This document shows positions 34,807 through 43,780 of a stretch of 64,000 nt of DNA, one piece after another. The position numbers and the translations under genes are program-made. The notes under the pieces are model-generated. The model ran no database searches. It worked only from the letters and a program-made list of their open reading frames with translations, and was not told the origin of the DNA. Numbering within the stretch: position 1 is the first letter of the stretch; every line of letters starts with the position of its first letter. The stretch lies in the NCBI RefSeq assembly GCF_036492425.1, contig NZ_AP025294.1:62001-126000 (forward strand). Reading direction: 5' to 3'. The stretch is from Persicobacter psychrovividus (GTDB lineage Bacteria; Bacteroidota; Bacteroidia; Cytophagales; Cyclobacteriaceae).

Positions 34807-35454
34807 ATGAACGCAGTAGAAAAGCTTACTCTTGACGGGGAAATTCCTGTAAATTGTTATGTGATCGCGCGGCAGGGGGCTTGCTATATCGTTGACCCTG
34901 GCTATCAGAAGGAAAAAATTCAGGCCTACATTGCAGCGAAGGGCTATCAAGTAAAAGGGGTTCTTTTGACGCATGGGCATATCGATCATATCGAAGCGCT
35001 GGACTGCTTTGAGGTGCCCATTTTCATTCACGAGCAGGAGTGGGGTATCCTTCTGAATAATAGTAAAAACGGCTTTGATTTTTTTGGTAAAAAACCCAAG
35101 TATCAATTCGATCAACTTGACATCAGACCGATAAATTCATCTACTGTTTTTCCTTTGGGTAATGAAGAAATATCCGTCTATTTGACCCCTGGCCACACCA
35201 TAGGCAGTGTTTGTTACCGAATAGGACATGATCTTTACACAGGCGATACACTATTTGAAGGAACTGTAGGTAAATGGGATCGGCCATCGGGTAATATGGA
35301 CCAATTGCGGGATTCGGTTCTATGGCTCATCGATTCTTTGCCTGAACATTTAATTATTCACCCTGGACATGGCAGAAGCAGTACCATTGGCGTGGAGAAA
35401 CAGATCAATCCATTTTATATCCGTTGGCGCAACGGTTTAGAAATTATTCAATAA
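34807..35454 (+). CDS. Metallo-beta-lactamase-fold hydrolase (glyoxalase II-like)
   Basis: A 215-residue cytoplasmic metalloenzyme. THGHIDH is the HxHxDH zinc motif (about residues 58-64); PGHTIGS, TGDTLF and IHPGHG supply the other ligands. It resembles glyoxalase II and related thioester or lactone hydrolases. The ATG at 34807 gives a start directly before the first beta strand (MNAVEKLTLDGEIPVNCYVI). The actual substrate is not visible. Confidence 0.85.
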   Translation: MNAVEKLTLDGEIPVNCYVIARQGACYIVDPGYQKEKIQAYIAAKGYQVKGVLLTHGHIDHIEALDCFEVPIFIHEQEWGILLNNSKNGFDFFGKKPKYQFDQLDIRPINSSTVFPLGNEEISVYLTPGHTIGSVCYRIGHDLYTGDTLFEGTVGKWDRPSGNMDQLRDSVLWLIDSLPEHLIIHPGHGRSSTIGVEKQINPFYIRWRNGLEIIQ

Positions 35455-35474
35455 CGCTTAATCCTTATTACATC

Positions 35475-36236
35475 ATGAAAATTCATCATTTAAGAAATGC
35501 CACATTTGTGTTAGAGCATCAGGAACATTTTATTTTAATTGACCCGATGCTTGGTCCGAAGGGGCAAATCCCTCCTTTCTCATTTATCAAAAATAAAATC
35601 CGTAGAAATCCATTGGTCGAAATGCCACAGGATACCGCTGTGTTGGAAAAAGTAACGCATGGGCTCATCACGCACTTGCACCCTGATCACCTTGATCAAG
35701 CAGGAGAAGATTTTTTAGTTCGACGTAAAATTCCTGTAACCTGCAATCAACGAGATGAAGGTAAGTTACGGAAAAAAGGGCTGAATGTGGTTCAGACGCT
35801 TGATTATTGGCAAACCGCCGATTTCTGCGATGGGCAGATCACGGGAATACCCGCAGTGCACGGCTATGGACTAATTGCTAAATTGATGGGAAATGTGATC
35901 GGTTTTCATATCGAATTTAATCAGCAAGATAGCCTGTACCTTAGTGCTGATACCGTTTATACCGCTGATGTGGATCGTGTGCTGAAGGAATATCAACCAA
36001 AAGTTGCCGTATTGGCCGCAGGTTCCGCCGCCTTTGATGTTGGAGGAAAATTGTTGATGAATGAGGCTGATCTGCTCACGTTTGTTCAAAATGCACCCGA
36101 TCAAGTTTATGCCAACCACCTTGATGCATTGAATCATTGCCCAATGACAAGAACAAAATTTAGACAGTTAATGGCAGATAATCAGCTATCGGAAAAGGTG
36201 AAGTTTCCCGCTGATGGCACTACTTTGGAATATTGA
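35475..36236 (+). CDS. Metallo-beta-lactamase-superfamily hydrolase (UlaG/RomA-like)
   Basis: A 253-residue protein of the beta-lactamase-like L-ascorbate-6-phosphate lactonase (UlaG)/YcbX-type branch. THLHPDHLD is the metal motif, AVHGYG and SADTVY follow, and NHLDALNHC lies near the C-terminus. It starts 20 bases after the preceding hydrolase gene and is probably co-transcribed with it and the Crp-like regulator. The chosen ATG at 35475 opens with MKIHHLRNATFVLEH, as in the family. Its role is unknown. Confidence 0.8.
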   Translation: MKIHHLRNATFVLEHQEHFILIDPMLGPKGQIPPFSFIKNKIRRNPLVEMPQDTAVLEKVTHGLITHLHPDHLDQAGEDFLVRRKIPVTCNQRDEGKLRKKGLNVVQTLDYWQTADFCDGQITGIPAVHGYGLIAKLMGNVIGFHIEFNQQDSLYLSADTVYTADVDRVLKEYQPKVAVLAAGSAAFDVGGKLLMNEADLLTFVQNAPDQVYANHLDALNHCPMTRTKFRQLMADNQLSEKVKFPADGTTLEY

Positions 36237-36678
36237 TTCGGAGGAAAGTTGGGGTGGATACGTGGTAATTGGCAATATGCCTGGTATATAGTTGATCAGG
36301 CAGGTGGTTTCCATACGGTAATAACCTGTAAGTATTGCCATTGAAATAATATTATTTGTGAATATGAATGCCAAAAAACCACCCCACCTACCGACTGAAA
36401 AGGGTACCATGGACAGCTCATTTAAGGTGAATGATTTGGTAATTAAGAAATGCTGTAGAGATTATCTGAACCCTCGATGTGAGAAACTATTTGAAAGTAG
36501 AGGGCAATAACTACTGAACATCCCTTTATTTTGATCTTTAAGGGAAAGAAACATTACTTTACTGCTTATTTAATGATTTTTTTTAGCTTTTGTATTGTAC
36601 TTTTCACATCAAGTAAAGAAGAACATCTATTTTATATTTCGGTCTTATAGTTATAAATAAACTATACATTATTATAAG
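36237..36678. other. Intergenic region with a possible structured RNA
   Basis: Holds a nested complementary set (36248-36388, listed separately). A 33-codon open frame at 36410-36511 has no family features. The 160 bases before the next gene are AT-rich without a clean promoter box. Confidence 0.5.
36248..36388. repeat. Nested inverted repeats, possible structured RNA
   Basis: GTTGGGGTGG (36248-36257) faces CCACCCCACC (36379-36388) with one mismatch. Inside it TGGCAATA (36270-36277) pairs perfectly with TATTGCCA (36333-36340). It starts 11 bases after the hydrolase stop. The nesting would fold into a stem of two tiers with a 55-base apical part. Confidence 0.4.
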
Positions 36679-38664
36679 ATGAGAAATAATTTACTTATTG
36701 TATTATTGCTTTTAGGTGTAAGCATTGGGTCTTGTACTTCCAACAACGACAACCCTAACCCCAATCCAAGCCAAGTGGCAGGTTTTGAGGGGATTGTCAT
36801 TCCTGAAGGTTTTGAATTTAAAACCAATCAGACCATCAGCTTGGACCTGAATGATGAGGCACCCTCCCAGAATGCCTATTATGAAATAGCCTTTTTGAAT
36901 ACTGAAGGACAAGAAGAGGTGATCAACCGTTCTTTTATGCCAGCTAATCAAGGCACTATTGAAGTTCAATTAAATGTCCCTACCTATGCCAAGGAATTGA
37001 TGATCAACAAGGTAGTCAATGGGGAAAAGGTCAGTCAAAAAACAGACATCGCAGCACAAAGCATCGTAACCTTCACCGCCAATCAAAGAATTTTGGCTTG
37101 TGAAACCAAAATTTACGGAGTAACCTACAATCACGGTGGCGGCCAGATGTTTGACATCGACCCAACAGATGAAGGGGACTACACCAGAACAGTGATTCAG
37201 AACCCAATGCCTGATGGTGGATCAATGGCCTGTGCGGTGGACAAATATAACAAACGCGTTTATGTAGGCTTCAGAAACCAACACCTGAGATACTATTCTA
37301 TTGATGATGGCACCTGGACGACGGTTTCCACGAGCAGTCCATTCGGTAGAGATTACCCTCGAATGGAATATCACCACGGAAGAAATGAGCTTTGGGTAGC
37401 ACATGATAAAATCATGCATATCCTCGATGCTAACACAGGACAGTCAAAAAAATCTTATGTGTTTGATGGTTTTGGCGATTTTAGTCCAGGTGGTGGCGAT
37501 ATCGCTATTGCGCTCGACGGCACAACCTATATGTGTACACATGCGGGCTTGTATAAATTTGTTGATTTTGATCCTAATGTTACCACGGATACGATTAAAA
37601 TCGAGCGAATAAGCGCAGAGAGCCTCGATTACAGGACCACTTCATTGGCCATCGATCAGGATCAGCGCATTTATTTAGGAACCGTAAATGGCTCTCTGTT
37701 GGAATTAGATCCAAGTGACGGAAGCTACATTCTACGGAAAAAATATGATGCAGAAATCAGTGACCTTTCCGCCTTCCCCTGTACAGTGGATGAATGCCCT
37801 CAGGTAGATACCGACAATGATGGTTGTATAGACTGTGTGGATGAATTCCCTGAAGATCCTTCACTTTGTGGAACCTTCGAAAGCCCAAGTAAATTCGGCT
37901 GGGGAAGTATCGCTTTTGAAGATTTGTGGCCATCGAAAGGGGATTATGATTTCAATGATTTGGTGGTGAACTTCAGATTTAAATTGTTCATGAATGGTAA
38001 TAATAAGGCAACAAAGATAGAAGTTACTGTGCTTCAGAAAGCAAGAGTAGCGAGCTTCGATAATGGCTTTGGTGTCATGTTGCCTGCCGCAGTAACAGAT
38101 GATAAAATTGCTTCGGTATCTGGATATTCTTTAACCTCAGGTAACATTAATCTTAATGGAAAAGGCATTGAAGTGGGGCACAATGGCCGTGTGGTATTGA
38201 TTCCTTACGATCAGTCTTCCAAAGCGGGATCGTATGGTTCTTGTTTACCGAAAAATGAAGGCAATGCGATCAAACTTTTAGTGACTTTCACGGAGCCATT
38301 GGATGTGGATGATTTTGATTTGGTGGACTTCCCATACAATCCGTTCATCTTTCAAAATGGCGTTCGCTCACATGAAATACACTTGTTCAATCATGAGCCA
38401 ACTGCGCTGCATAACGGCAATATATTCAATACCGTTGACGATGACTCTAACCCATTGAATGACAAGTTTTATCAAAACAGCAGAAAGCACCCTTGGGCGC
38501 TGAACATCATCCACGATTACCGCGTGGTGAACGAAGGAATCGATATTACCAATGCTTACAATAACTTTAAAGCATGGGCTGAGTCAGGTGGTACCACTAA
38601 TCAGGATTGGTACAAAGACAATCCAGGTAACCGAAATACAGAACATATCTGTACTGAGAATTAA
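36679..38664 (+). CDS. LruC-domain lipoprotein with propeller-like region
   Basis: A 661-residue surface lipoprotein (LLLLGVSIGSCTSN, lipid-modified C19). Residues about 145-370 read like a beta-propeller of repeated ligand loops (YGVTYNHGGG, KRVYVGFRNQ, NELWVAHDKI). A calcium-binding thrombospondin-3-like motif follows (VDTDNDGCIDCVDEFPEDP, about 375-393). The last 270 residues form the LruC domain (WPSKGDYDFNDLVVNF to the C-terminus), a family restricted largely to Bacteroidota and often found on exported lipoproteins. Function unknown; it may bind a polysaccharide. It stands alone and is followed by a terminator. Confidence 0.85.
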   Translation: MRNNLLIVLLLLGVSIGSCTSNNDNPNPNPSQVAGFEGIVIPEGFEFKTNQTISLDLNDEAPSQNAYYEIAFLNTEGQEEVINRSFMPANQGTIEVQLNVPTYAKELMINKVVNGEKVSQKTDIAAQSIVTFTANQRILACETKIYGVTYNHGGGQMFDIDPTDEGDYTRTVIQNPMPDGGSMACAVDKYNKRVYVGFRNQHLRYYSIDDGTWTTVSTSSPFGRDYPRMEYHHGRNELWVAHDKIMHILDANTGQSKKSYVFDGFGDFSPGGGDIAIALDGTTYMCTHAGLYKFVDFDPNVTTDTIKIERISAESLDYRTTSLAIDQDQRIYLGTVNGSLLELDPSDGSYILRKKYDAEISDLSAFPCTVDECPQVDTDNDGCIDCVDEFPEDPSLCGTFESPSKFGWGSIAFEDLWPSKGDYDFNDLVVNFRFKLFMNGNNKATKIEVTVLQKARVASFDNGFGVMLPAAVTDDKIASVSGYSLTSGNINLNGKGIEVGHNGRVVLIPYDQSSKAGSYGSCLPKNEGNAIKLLVTFTEPLDVDDFDLVDFPYNPFIFQNGVRSHEIHLFNHEPTALHNGNIFNTVDDDSNPLNDKFYQNSRKHPWALNIIHDYRVVNEGIDITNAYNNFKAWAESGGTTNQDWYKDNPGNRNTEHICTEN

Positions 38665-38684
38665 TATTTAAAAAAATGATTTTG

Positions 38685-38718
38685 AAAGCCAGCAAGAGTT
38701 CCTCTGCTGGCTTTTTTT
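38685..38718 (+). terminator. Terminator of the LruC-domain gene
   Basis: Perfect 10-bp stem AAAGCCAGCA with TGCTGGCTTT (38685-38694 and 38705-38714) and a T run. Confidence 0.9.
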
Positions 38719-38895
38719 GTGCCATATATGGCGATAAATCTGGGGTAGGCGTAGCGCGTATTTTATAAATATATCATCAAATTGCTAATTTTTATTTTTT
38801 AACACGCACTAAAAGGAGGGATTAGTCAGTGTCTACTGTCGAAGTGGTTGGTTAACACATAATCTTATGGAAGCTTTTACAAATGTTATCCTGAA

Positions 38896-38905
38896 GGGGG
38901 GGGGG
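38896..38905. other. Ten-G homopolymer
   Basis: An uninterrupted run of ten G about 185 bases before the GntR start. Such tracts can change length by slippage. It lies outside any gene and upstream of the operator, so any effect would be on transcription. Confidence 0.5.
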
Positions 38906-39050
38906 CGCTAAAATGATGTGGTGATAAGTGTGCCCAAACAATGAAATGAAATTATCCGCAAAATTTATTTTTTTGGTTTCCAAATTTTTAGATAAGGGGC
39001 CAATTGTTGATATGGTAACAATCGATCATTTAAAGTGGATCATTGTTTGT

Positions 39051-39070
39051 AAAGTTGTATAGACAACTTT
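39051..39070. promoter_or_regulatory. HutC/GntR-type operator before cluster B
   Basis: AAAGTTGTATAGACAACTTT: two perfect 8-base arms around ATAG. The centre GTATAGAC matches the GTMTAKAC core of HutC-subfamily operators. It ends 19 bases before the GntR start codon, as expected for an autoregulated repressor that also controls the genes behind it. Confidence 0.75.
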
Positions 39071-39089
39071 TCTTTTGTACTTTAACACT

Positions 39090-39806
39090 ATGACAGAGCA
39101 AGTAATTAAGTACAATAGTCAATTGATCGCAAAGGACCTGTCCAAGCAGGTCACTACTGGGCAATATCAGGTAGGTGACCAGCTACCGCCTGAGAAGCAG
39201 CTGTGTGAACAGTATCAGTGCAGTAGAATGACGGTGCGCCGTGCTTTACAGACGTTGGTGGATCAGGGCTTAATTGTGCGGCATCGGGGTAAAAGGAGTA
39301 AGGTCATTCGTAACCGCAAAACGGTCGGGCTACTTTCGGTGCAGGGTTTTAGTGATTTATCCAAGAAACTAAATATTGAACCGTGGACCGAGCTGCTATC
39401 GCCTTCGGGCTTTGTGGTGATCCCCGACGAGCTGAAAGCCCTCTTTGCTGAGGCCAATGAATTTGAGTCGGCCTTAGGCGTTATGCGTAAGCGGGGGATG
39501 GATCAGGAGGCAATTTTGATCGAACAAACGTATGTGGCGGGATTGGAGGAGCTCACCGCCGGCATTCCCGATTTTTCCCAACAGTCCCTGTTTCAATTTT
39601 TGGAGCAGGATTTCGGCATCGAGATCGTCAATGCTTCCCAATCCTTTCAGGCGATCGCTTGTCCACAACAGTTAGCAACCGATTTAGGGGTGGCTGCTGA
39701 TGCTCCGATCCTGCGTGTGGATCGGATGTTGCAGACCAATGATCGTGGGGTGGTGGTGTTTTCAACTGTTTTCTGTAAGACGGAACACTTTATAATTTCA
39801 GTATAA
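39090..39806 (+). CDS. GntR/HutC-family transcriptional regulator (cluster B)
   Basis: A 238-residue regulator with an N-terminal GntR winged helix (QVTTGQYQVGDQLPPEKQLC, then SRMTVRRALQTL) and a C-terminal UTRA effector domain (about residues 85-238). The ATG at 39090 is preferred to a TTG at 39075. A matching HutC-type operator lies just upstream, so negative autoregulation is likely. Its TAA overlaps the SDR ATG by one base. It heads a cluster whose catabolic genes are paralogues of those at 1160-5448. Confidence 0.92.
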   Translation: MTEQVIKYNSQLIAKDLSKQVTTGQYQVGDQLPPEKQLCEQYQCSRMTVRRALQTLVDQGLIVRHRGKRSKVIRNRKTVGLLSVQGFSDLSKKLNIEPWTELLSPSGFVVIPDELKALFAEANEFESALGVMRKRGMDQEAILIEQTYVAGLEELTAGIPDFSQQSLFQFLEQDFGIEIVNASQSFQAIACPQQLATDLGVAADAPILRVDRMLQTNDRGVVVFSTVFCKTEHFIISV

Positions 39807-40588
39807 TGATAAAATCAAACCATTATTTAATCGTTGGCGGCAGCACCGGAATGGGCTTTTCAGCCGCATCGGCTTTGATCAAACAGGGCGCCAAAGTGAT
39901 GATCATCGGGCGTAATGCACAGACTGTCGAGCAGGCCCAACAATCCTTAGGAGCAAATTGCATTGGTTTTGTAGGCGATGCTTGCTTGGCCGAAACCACC
40001 GAGCAGGCAATCGAACACTTGCATCAGGTCTGGGGGCGTAGCGATGGTTTATACCATGTTGCTGGGGGCAGTGGACGTTCTTTTGGGGATGGTCCATTGC
40101 ATCAGATGAGTATAGAAGGGTGGAACAAGACTTTTGAGCTGAATTTGACCAGTATGATGTTATCGAATCGGGCGATGATCCGCTATTTTTTGAAACACGG
40201 CATCCGGGGTAAGATCCTGAACATGGGTTCAGTTTTAGGCTTTTCGCCCAGCCCGGAATATTTCACCACCCATGCCTATGCGGCGACCAAATCAGCGATC
40301 ATTGGATTTAGCAAAAGTATCGCTGCTCATTATGCCAAAGAGGGCATACAGGTGAATGTGGTTGCGCCTGCATTGGTCGAAACCCCCATGGCCAAAAGGG
40401 CGAAGGAAGATGAGCAAATACAGGATTTTATAAAAACAAAACAACCTTTAGAAGGGGGACGAATGGGGCTTGCTTCGGATTTGGATCAGGCGGTGTTGAT
40501 GTTCCTTTCGTCAGAAAACAACTTCATGACCGGGCAGGTTTTGGCCGTTGATGGGGGTTGGTGTTTGTCCGAAGGGCAACTAAAATAA
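39806..40588 (+). CDS. SDR-family dehydrogenase (cluster B)
   Basis: A 260-residue short-chain dehydrogenase with a standard GGSTGMG nucleotide loop, GRNAQ after strand 2, LNMGSVLG with the catalytic serine, and YAATK (Tyr/Lys pair). VDGGWCLSEG closes the protein. It is the paralogue of the SDR at 2007 (shared SGRSFGDGP block and matching length of 260). Substrate unknown, presumably the sugar handled by the neighbouring ROK and SIS proteins. Its start is coupled to the regulator stop. Confidence 0.88.
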   Translation: MIKSNHYLIVGGSTGMGFSAASALIKQGAKVMIIGRNAQTVEQAQQSLGANCIGFVGDACLAETTEQAIEHLHQVWGRSDGLYHVAGGSGRSFGDGPLHQMSIEGWNKTFELNLTSMMLSNRAMIRYFLKHGIRGKILNMGSVLGFSPSPEYFTTHAYAATKSAIIGFSKSIAAHYAKEGIQVNVVAPALVETPMAKRAKEDEQIQDFIKTKQPLEGGRMGLASDLDQAVLMFLSSENNFMTGQVLAVDGGWCLSEGQLK

Positions 40589-40655
40589 ATTTTTTTCGGG
40601 TCGGTGCTGAGCGGTTGAGGGGTTATTTTTTATCCATATTTAAACGATTCAGTTT

Positions 40656-41546
40656 ATGGAATATCTTCATGGAATAGATATTGGCGGGACGAATATCAAG
40701 TCGATCATTTTGGATCAACAGCGTCAAATTATCCATCAATCTAAACATCCAACAACATCCAAATGGGCGTCGGTGGTCGAACAGATCAACAGGAACGCCA
40801 GGAAAAAGTATAATATCGAGTCGGTGGGTATCGCAGCACCGGGTTTGGTCAATCAACAGAATGACCGCATCGTATGCCTGCCCGAGCGATTAGCGGGTAT
40901 TGTCGATTTTGATTGGCAGTCGATCTTTGGTAATGAAGAATTTACAGTGCTCAACGATGCACATGCGGCCACGATTGCCGAATATGAATGTCATTTCGCA
41001 ACCAAATATCAACACCTTTTATTATTGACCCTGGGCACCGGGGTAGGAGGCGGACTTATCCTGAATGGGCAACTGCATCAGGGTGCGCAGCAACGTGCCG
41101 GGCATTTGGGGCATACGGCCTTGCAAATGAACTTAGGGCAAACGATGACCAATATGCCGGGCAGTTTGGAGTGGCATGTGGGTAATTTTTCTGCCAAAGA
41201 GCGCAGCAATGGGCGCTTTGATGATAATCTTCAGATCCTTCAGGCTTATCGCTCGGGCGACCCGTTTGGGCAATTGCTTTGGCTCAAAATGATGGAGTCG
41301 CTTTCGGTGGGTATTAGCGGCCTGATTAATGCTTTTGCCCCCGAAGTGGTGGTACTTGCTGGTGGATTGACCCTTGCCAAAGAGGACCTTTTTGCGCCCC
41401 TTCAAAAGATGATGGATCAATATGAATGGCGCACCAATGGAAAAAGTACGCCAATTGTTGCTGCGGGCTTTGATGACTTCGCAGGCGCTATCGGTGCGGC
41501 CCTTTTTGCGCATCAACAAATCAGCACCATCAGCCAAAAATTATAA
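40656..41546 (+). CDS. ROK-family sugar kinase lacking the zinc cysteines (cluster B)
   Basis: A 296-residue ROK protein without a helix-turn-helix. DIGGTNIKSI (residues 6-15) and LTLGTGVGGG (about 124-133) bind ATP, and LNDAHAA holds the catalytic Asp. The zinc motif CxCGxxGCxE is replaced by a cysteine-free stretch (TNMPGSLEWHVGN), with only the GH of the upstream histidine kept. It may therefore fold without zinc. It is the paralogue of the kinase at 4471. A 67-base gap separates it from the SDR. Confidence 0.85.
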   Translation: MEYLHGIDIGGTNIKSIILDQQRQIIHQSKHPTTSKWASVVEQINRNARKKYNIESVGIAAPGLVNQQNDRIVCLPERLAGIVDFDWQSIFGNEEFTVLNDAHAATIAEYECHFATKYQHLLLLTLGTGVGGGLILNGQLHQGAQQRAGHLGHTALQMNLGQTMTNMPGSLEWHVGNFSAKERSNGRFDDNLQILQAYRSGDPFGQLLWLKMMESLSVGISGLINAFAPEVVVLAGGLTLAKEDLFAPLQKMMDQYEWRTNGKSTPIVAAGFDDFAGAIGAALFAHQQISTISQKL

Positions 41547-41613
41547 ATGCTGCGGTCAGTGATTGACCGTTTGTTTTTACCCAAATTCATACATATACCT
41601 AACAAGAAAAATA

Positions 41614-42408
41614 ATGTGTTATACAGAAAAATACCTTGATCAAATGGACCGTATCCGTCAGGTGGTTGCCGGGCAGTCTGAGGTTATAAAAGAGGTAGCG
41701 AAATTGTTCGCTCAAACGATCGCTTCGGATCATATGGTCCACCTTTTCGGCTCGGGCCACTCCCGCATGATGGTCGAAGAAATGTGGCCTCGTTATGGTT
41801 CATTTCCGGGCTTCAACCCAATCGTTGAACTTTCCCTTTCATTTCATAATTTGGTCGTGGGCGCCAATGGTCAGCGACAAGCTATGTTTTTGGAAAATGT
41901 ACCGGGTTTGGCCGACCGTATTTTGCGTAATTTCGACCTTTCAGATCAAGATACAGCTTTAGTGATTTCCTCAAGTGGCTGCAACATTGCACCGATCGAA
42001 ATGGCCGAAGGCTTCAAAGCCAAAGGTTTGAAGGTCGTTGCTTTGGTGTCATCGGATCATTTGGAAGGATCAGACTCCAAAGATGCTCGAGGAAAGAAAT
42101 TGACCGACTTTGCAGACTATATTTTAGATACGGGTGCTCCTTTGGGCGATGCGATGATCCATATTGAGGGCCTTGATACGCCGGTCGCTCCGGGTAGTAC
42201 CTTGGGCGGGGTGGCCTTAATCAATTGTATAAAAGCCGAAACGGCCGCACTGTTACATCAGATGGGCAAATCGCCAAAAGTACTCAGCAGCGGCAAAATT
42301 GTAGGACAGCAGCGGGCGACCGAACTTTTTGAGGCAGCCTACGACCAACATGCCCGATTGATTGCTAAACAATATCAAAATATTGGAGCCGATGAAGCCG
42401 TTGTATAA
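41614..42408 (+). CDS. SIS-domain sugar isomerase-like protein (cluster B)
   Basis: A 264-residue SIS-domain protein. LFGSGHSRMMVEE (about residues 43-55) and LVISSSGCNIAP (about 127-138) are the phosphosugar-binding loops. The ATG at 41614 is chosen over an upstream in-frame start at 41563, which lies in untranslated-looking sequence. Paralogue of the protein at 1160, sharing GHSR and VEE. It could isomerise, deaminate or de-etherify a phosphorylated sugar. The gene ends 20 bases before the FAD oxidoreductase start. Confidence 0.82.
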   Translation: MCYTEKYLDQMDRIRQVVAGQSEVIKEVAKLFAQTIASDHMVHLFGSGHSRMMVEEMWPRYGSFPGFNPIVELSLSFHNLVVGANGQRQAMFLENVPGLADRILRNFDLSDQDTALVISSSGCNIAPIEMAEGFKAKGLKVVALVSSDHLEGSDSKDARGKKLTDFADYILDTGAPLGDAMIHIEGLDTPVAPGSTLGGVALINCIKAETAALLHQMGKSPKVLSSGKIVGQQRATELFEAAYDQHARLIAKQYQNIGADEAVV

Positions 42409-42427
42409 TTTGAAGGCAAATACGGCC

Positions 42428-43780
42428 ATGAGTAAGTTGGCAGACGTACTGGTGATCGGTAGTGGTTCCGCCGGGGCCGTCGCTGCTATATCGGCTGCTC
42501 AGTCCAAATACAAAGTGATGCTGATTGAGCGTTTGGGTTTTGCCGGAGGCACTTCAACCCAAATGTTGGACACTTTTTACGGCTTTTTTACCCCAGGAGA
42601 AAATGCCCGCAAGATTGTTGGCGGGATTCCTGATTGGGTGGTTAATCGACTGAATAAAAGTGGGGAGGTCTTTTTGCGCCCGAACACCTATGGAGCGGGT
42701 ACGGGCGTAAATTATAATCCTGAACGGCTAAAAAGCGTGTGGGACGAAATGTTTATGGCTCATGGTGTGGAAGTGATTTACCATAGTACTTTGGTCGGGA
42801 TTGAGCCGTATGGTGAGCAGCAAAAATGTCTGTTTTTTCATAAGGGCATTGGTATTTTTGAAGTGATTGCCAAGCGGGTTATCGATGCAACGGGCGATGC
42901 CGATTATTGTCATTGGAAGGGGCACGCTTATGAAAAGGCCGGCGAAAAGGAAGCTGCCCAAAGCCTAACGACTACTTTTCGGATGGCCAATGTAGATTTG
43001 GATAAATTTGAGAAAGCAGGAGGCAAGAAGATGCTTAAAGAGCAAATGCAGGTGGCCGTTGAAAGTGGCCGACATCCGCTGCCGCGAAAAGAAGGCTCCG
43101 CACATGAGATGAATGTGTTCGGTTGTGTATCTACCGTAGCCGTAAAGGTGGCGGGTCATGATCCTTTGGATCCGCAAAGCATGAGCTCGGCCGAGATTGA
43201 AGGGCGCCGACAGGCCTTTGTTTTCGAGGCTTTTTTCCGGGATATGGTCGCTGGTTATGAGAATGCAAAGATCATCGGTCTTTCGACACAGATTGGCGTG
43301 CGGGAGACTCGTCGGGTGTATGGAAAATATCGACTGAGTATGGATGATTTTAATCAGCGCAGACAATTCGAAGATCAGATTTTGATTTGTGGGGCACCGG
43401 TGGAAGATCATCGCAGCACACCGGACGGAGGCGCCGAAACTTATTGGAAATATGTACCTGATTACGGGGTATATGGGGTTCCTTACGGTTGTATTGTTCC
43501 TGAAAAAAGTGAGATGGATTGGGTGGTAGGTCGCTGTTTTTCGGCTACGCACCAAGCGCATGCTTCTTGTCGATCAATGGCGCAGACCATGTCGATGGGC
43601 CAAGCCGCAGGACAGGCTGCTGTGCTTTCTCTGGATCAGGATACCGACGCTTGGGGAATCAATAAGGCTGATTTGTCCAACCGTTTGCTGAAGTTGGGCG
43701 CCGTTTTGGAAATGCCGCAGGAGAGGGCTCAAATGGAAAGAAATTCGTGGTCAAAAAATAAATTGAGTAATGAAAGCTAA
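42428..43780 (+). CDS. FAD-dependent oxidoreductase (cluster B)
   Basis: A 450-residue flavoprotein, paralogue of that at 3113. VIGSGSAGAVA near the N-terminus binds FAD; IDATGDADYC and the last 40 residues (GRCFSATHQAHASCRSMAQ onward) close the fold. I chose ATG 42428 (MSKLADVLVIGSG); an alternative ATG at 42392 would overlap the SIS gene by 17 bases and add 12 residues. Shared blocks with the cluster A protein are DTFYGF, RPNTYGAGTGV and IGVRETRR. The 3' end overlaps the next gene by 11 bases. Confidence 0.83.
   Translation: MSKLADVLVIGSGSAGAVAAISAAQSKYKVMLIERLGFAGGTSTQMLDTFYGFFTPGENARKIVGGIPDWVVNRLNKSGEVFLRPNTYGAGTGVNYNPERLKSVWDEMFMAHGVEVIYHSTLVGIEPYGEQQKCLFFHKGIGIFEVIAKRVIDATGDADYCHWKGHAYEKAGEKEAAQSLTTTFRMANVDLDKFEKAGGKKMLKEQMQVAVESGRHPLPRKEGSAHEMNVFGCVSTVAVKVAGHDPLDPQSMSSAEIEGRRQAFVFEAFFRDMVAGYENAKIIGLSTQIGVRETRRVYGKYRLSMDDFNQRRQFEDQILICGAPVEDHRSTPDGGAETYWKYVPDYGVYGVPYGCIVPEKSEMDWVVGRCFSATHQAHASCRSMAQTMSMGQAAGQAAVLSLDQDTDAWGINKADLSNRLLKLGAVLEMPQERAQMERNSWSKNKLSNES

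Larger units (their letters stand above)
38665..39089. other. Intergenic region before cluster B
   Basis: Contains the LruC gene terminator (38685-38718), a run of ten G (38896-38905) and a HutC-type operator (39051-39070). No gene is supported. Confidence 0.7.

Noticed and set aside
36410-36511. 33-codon open frame before the LruC gene
   Set aside because: Too short with no family features; could be a chance frame or a remnant.
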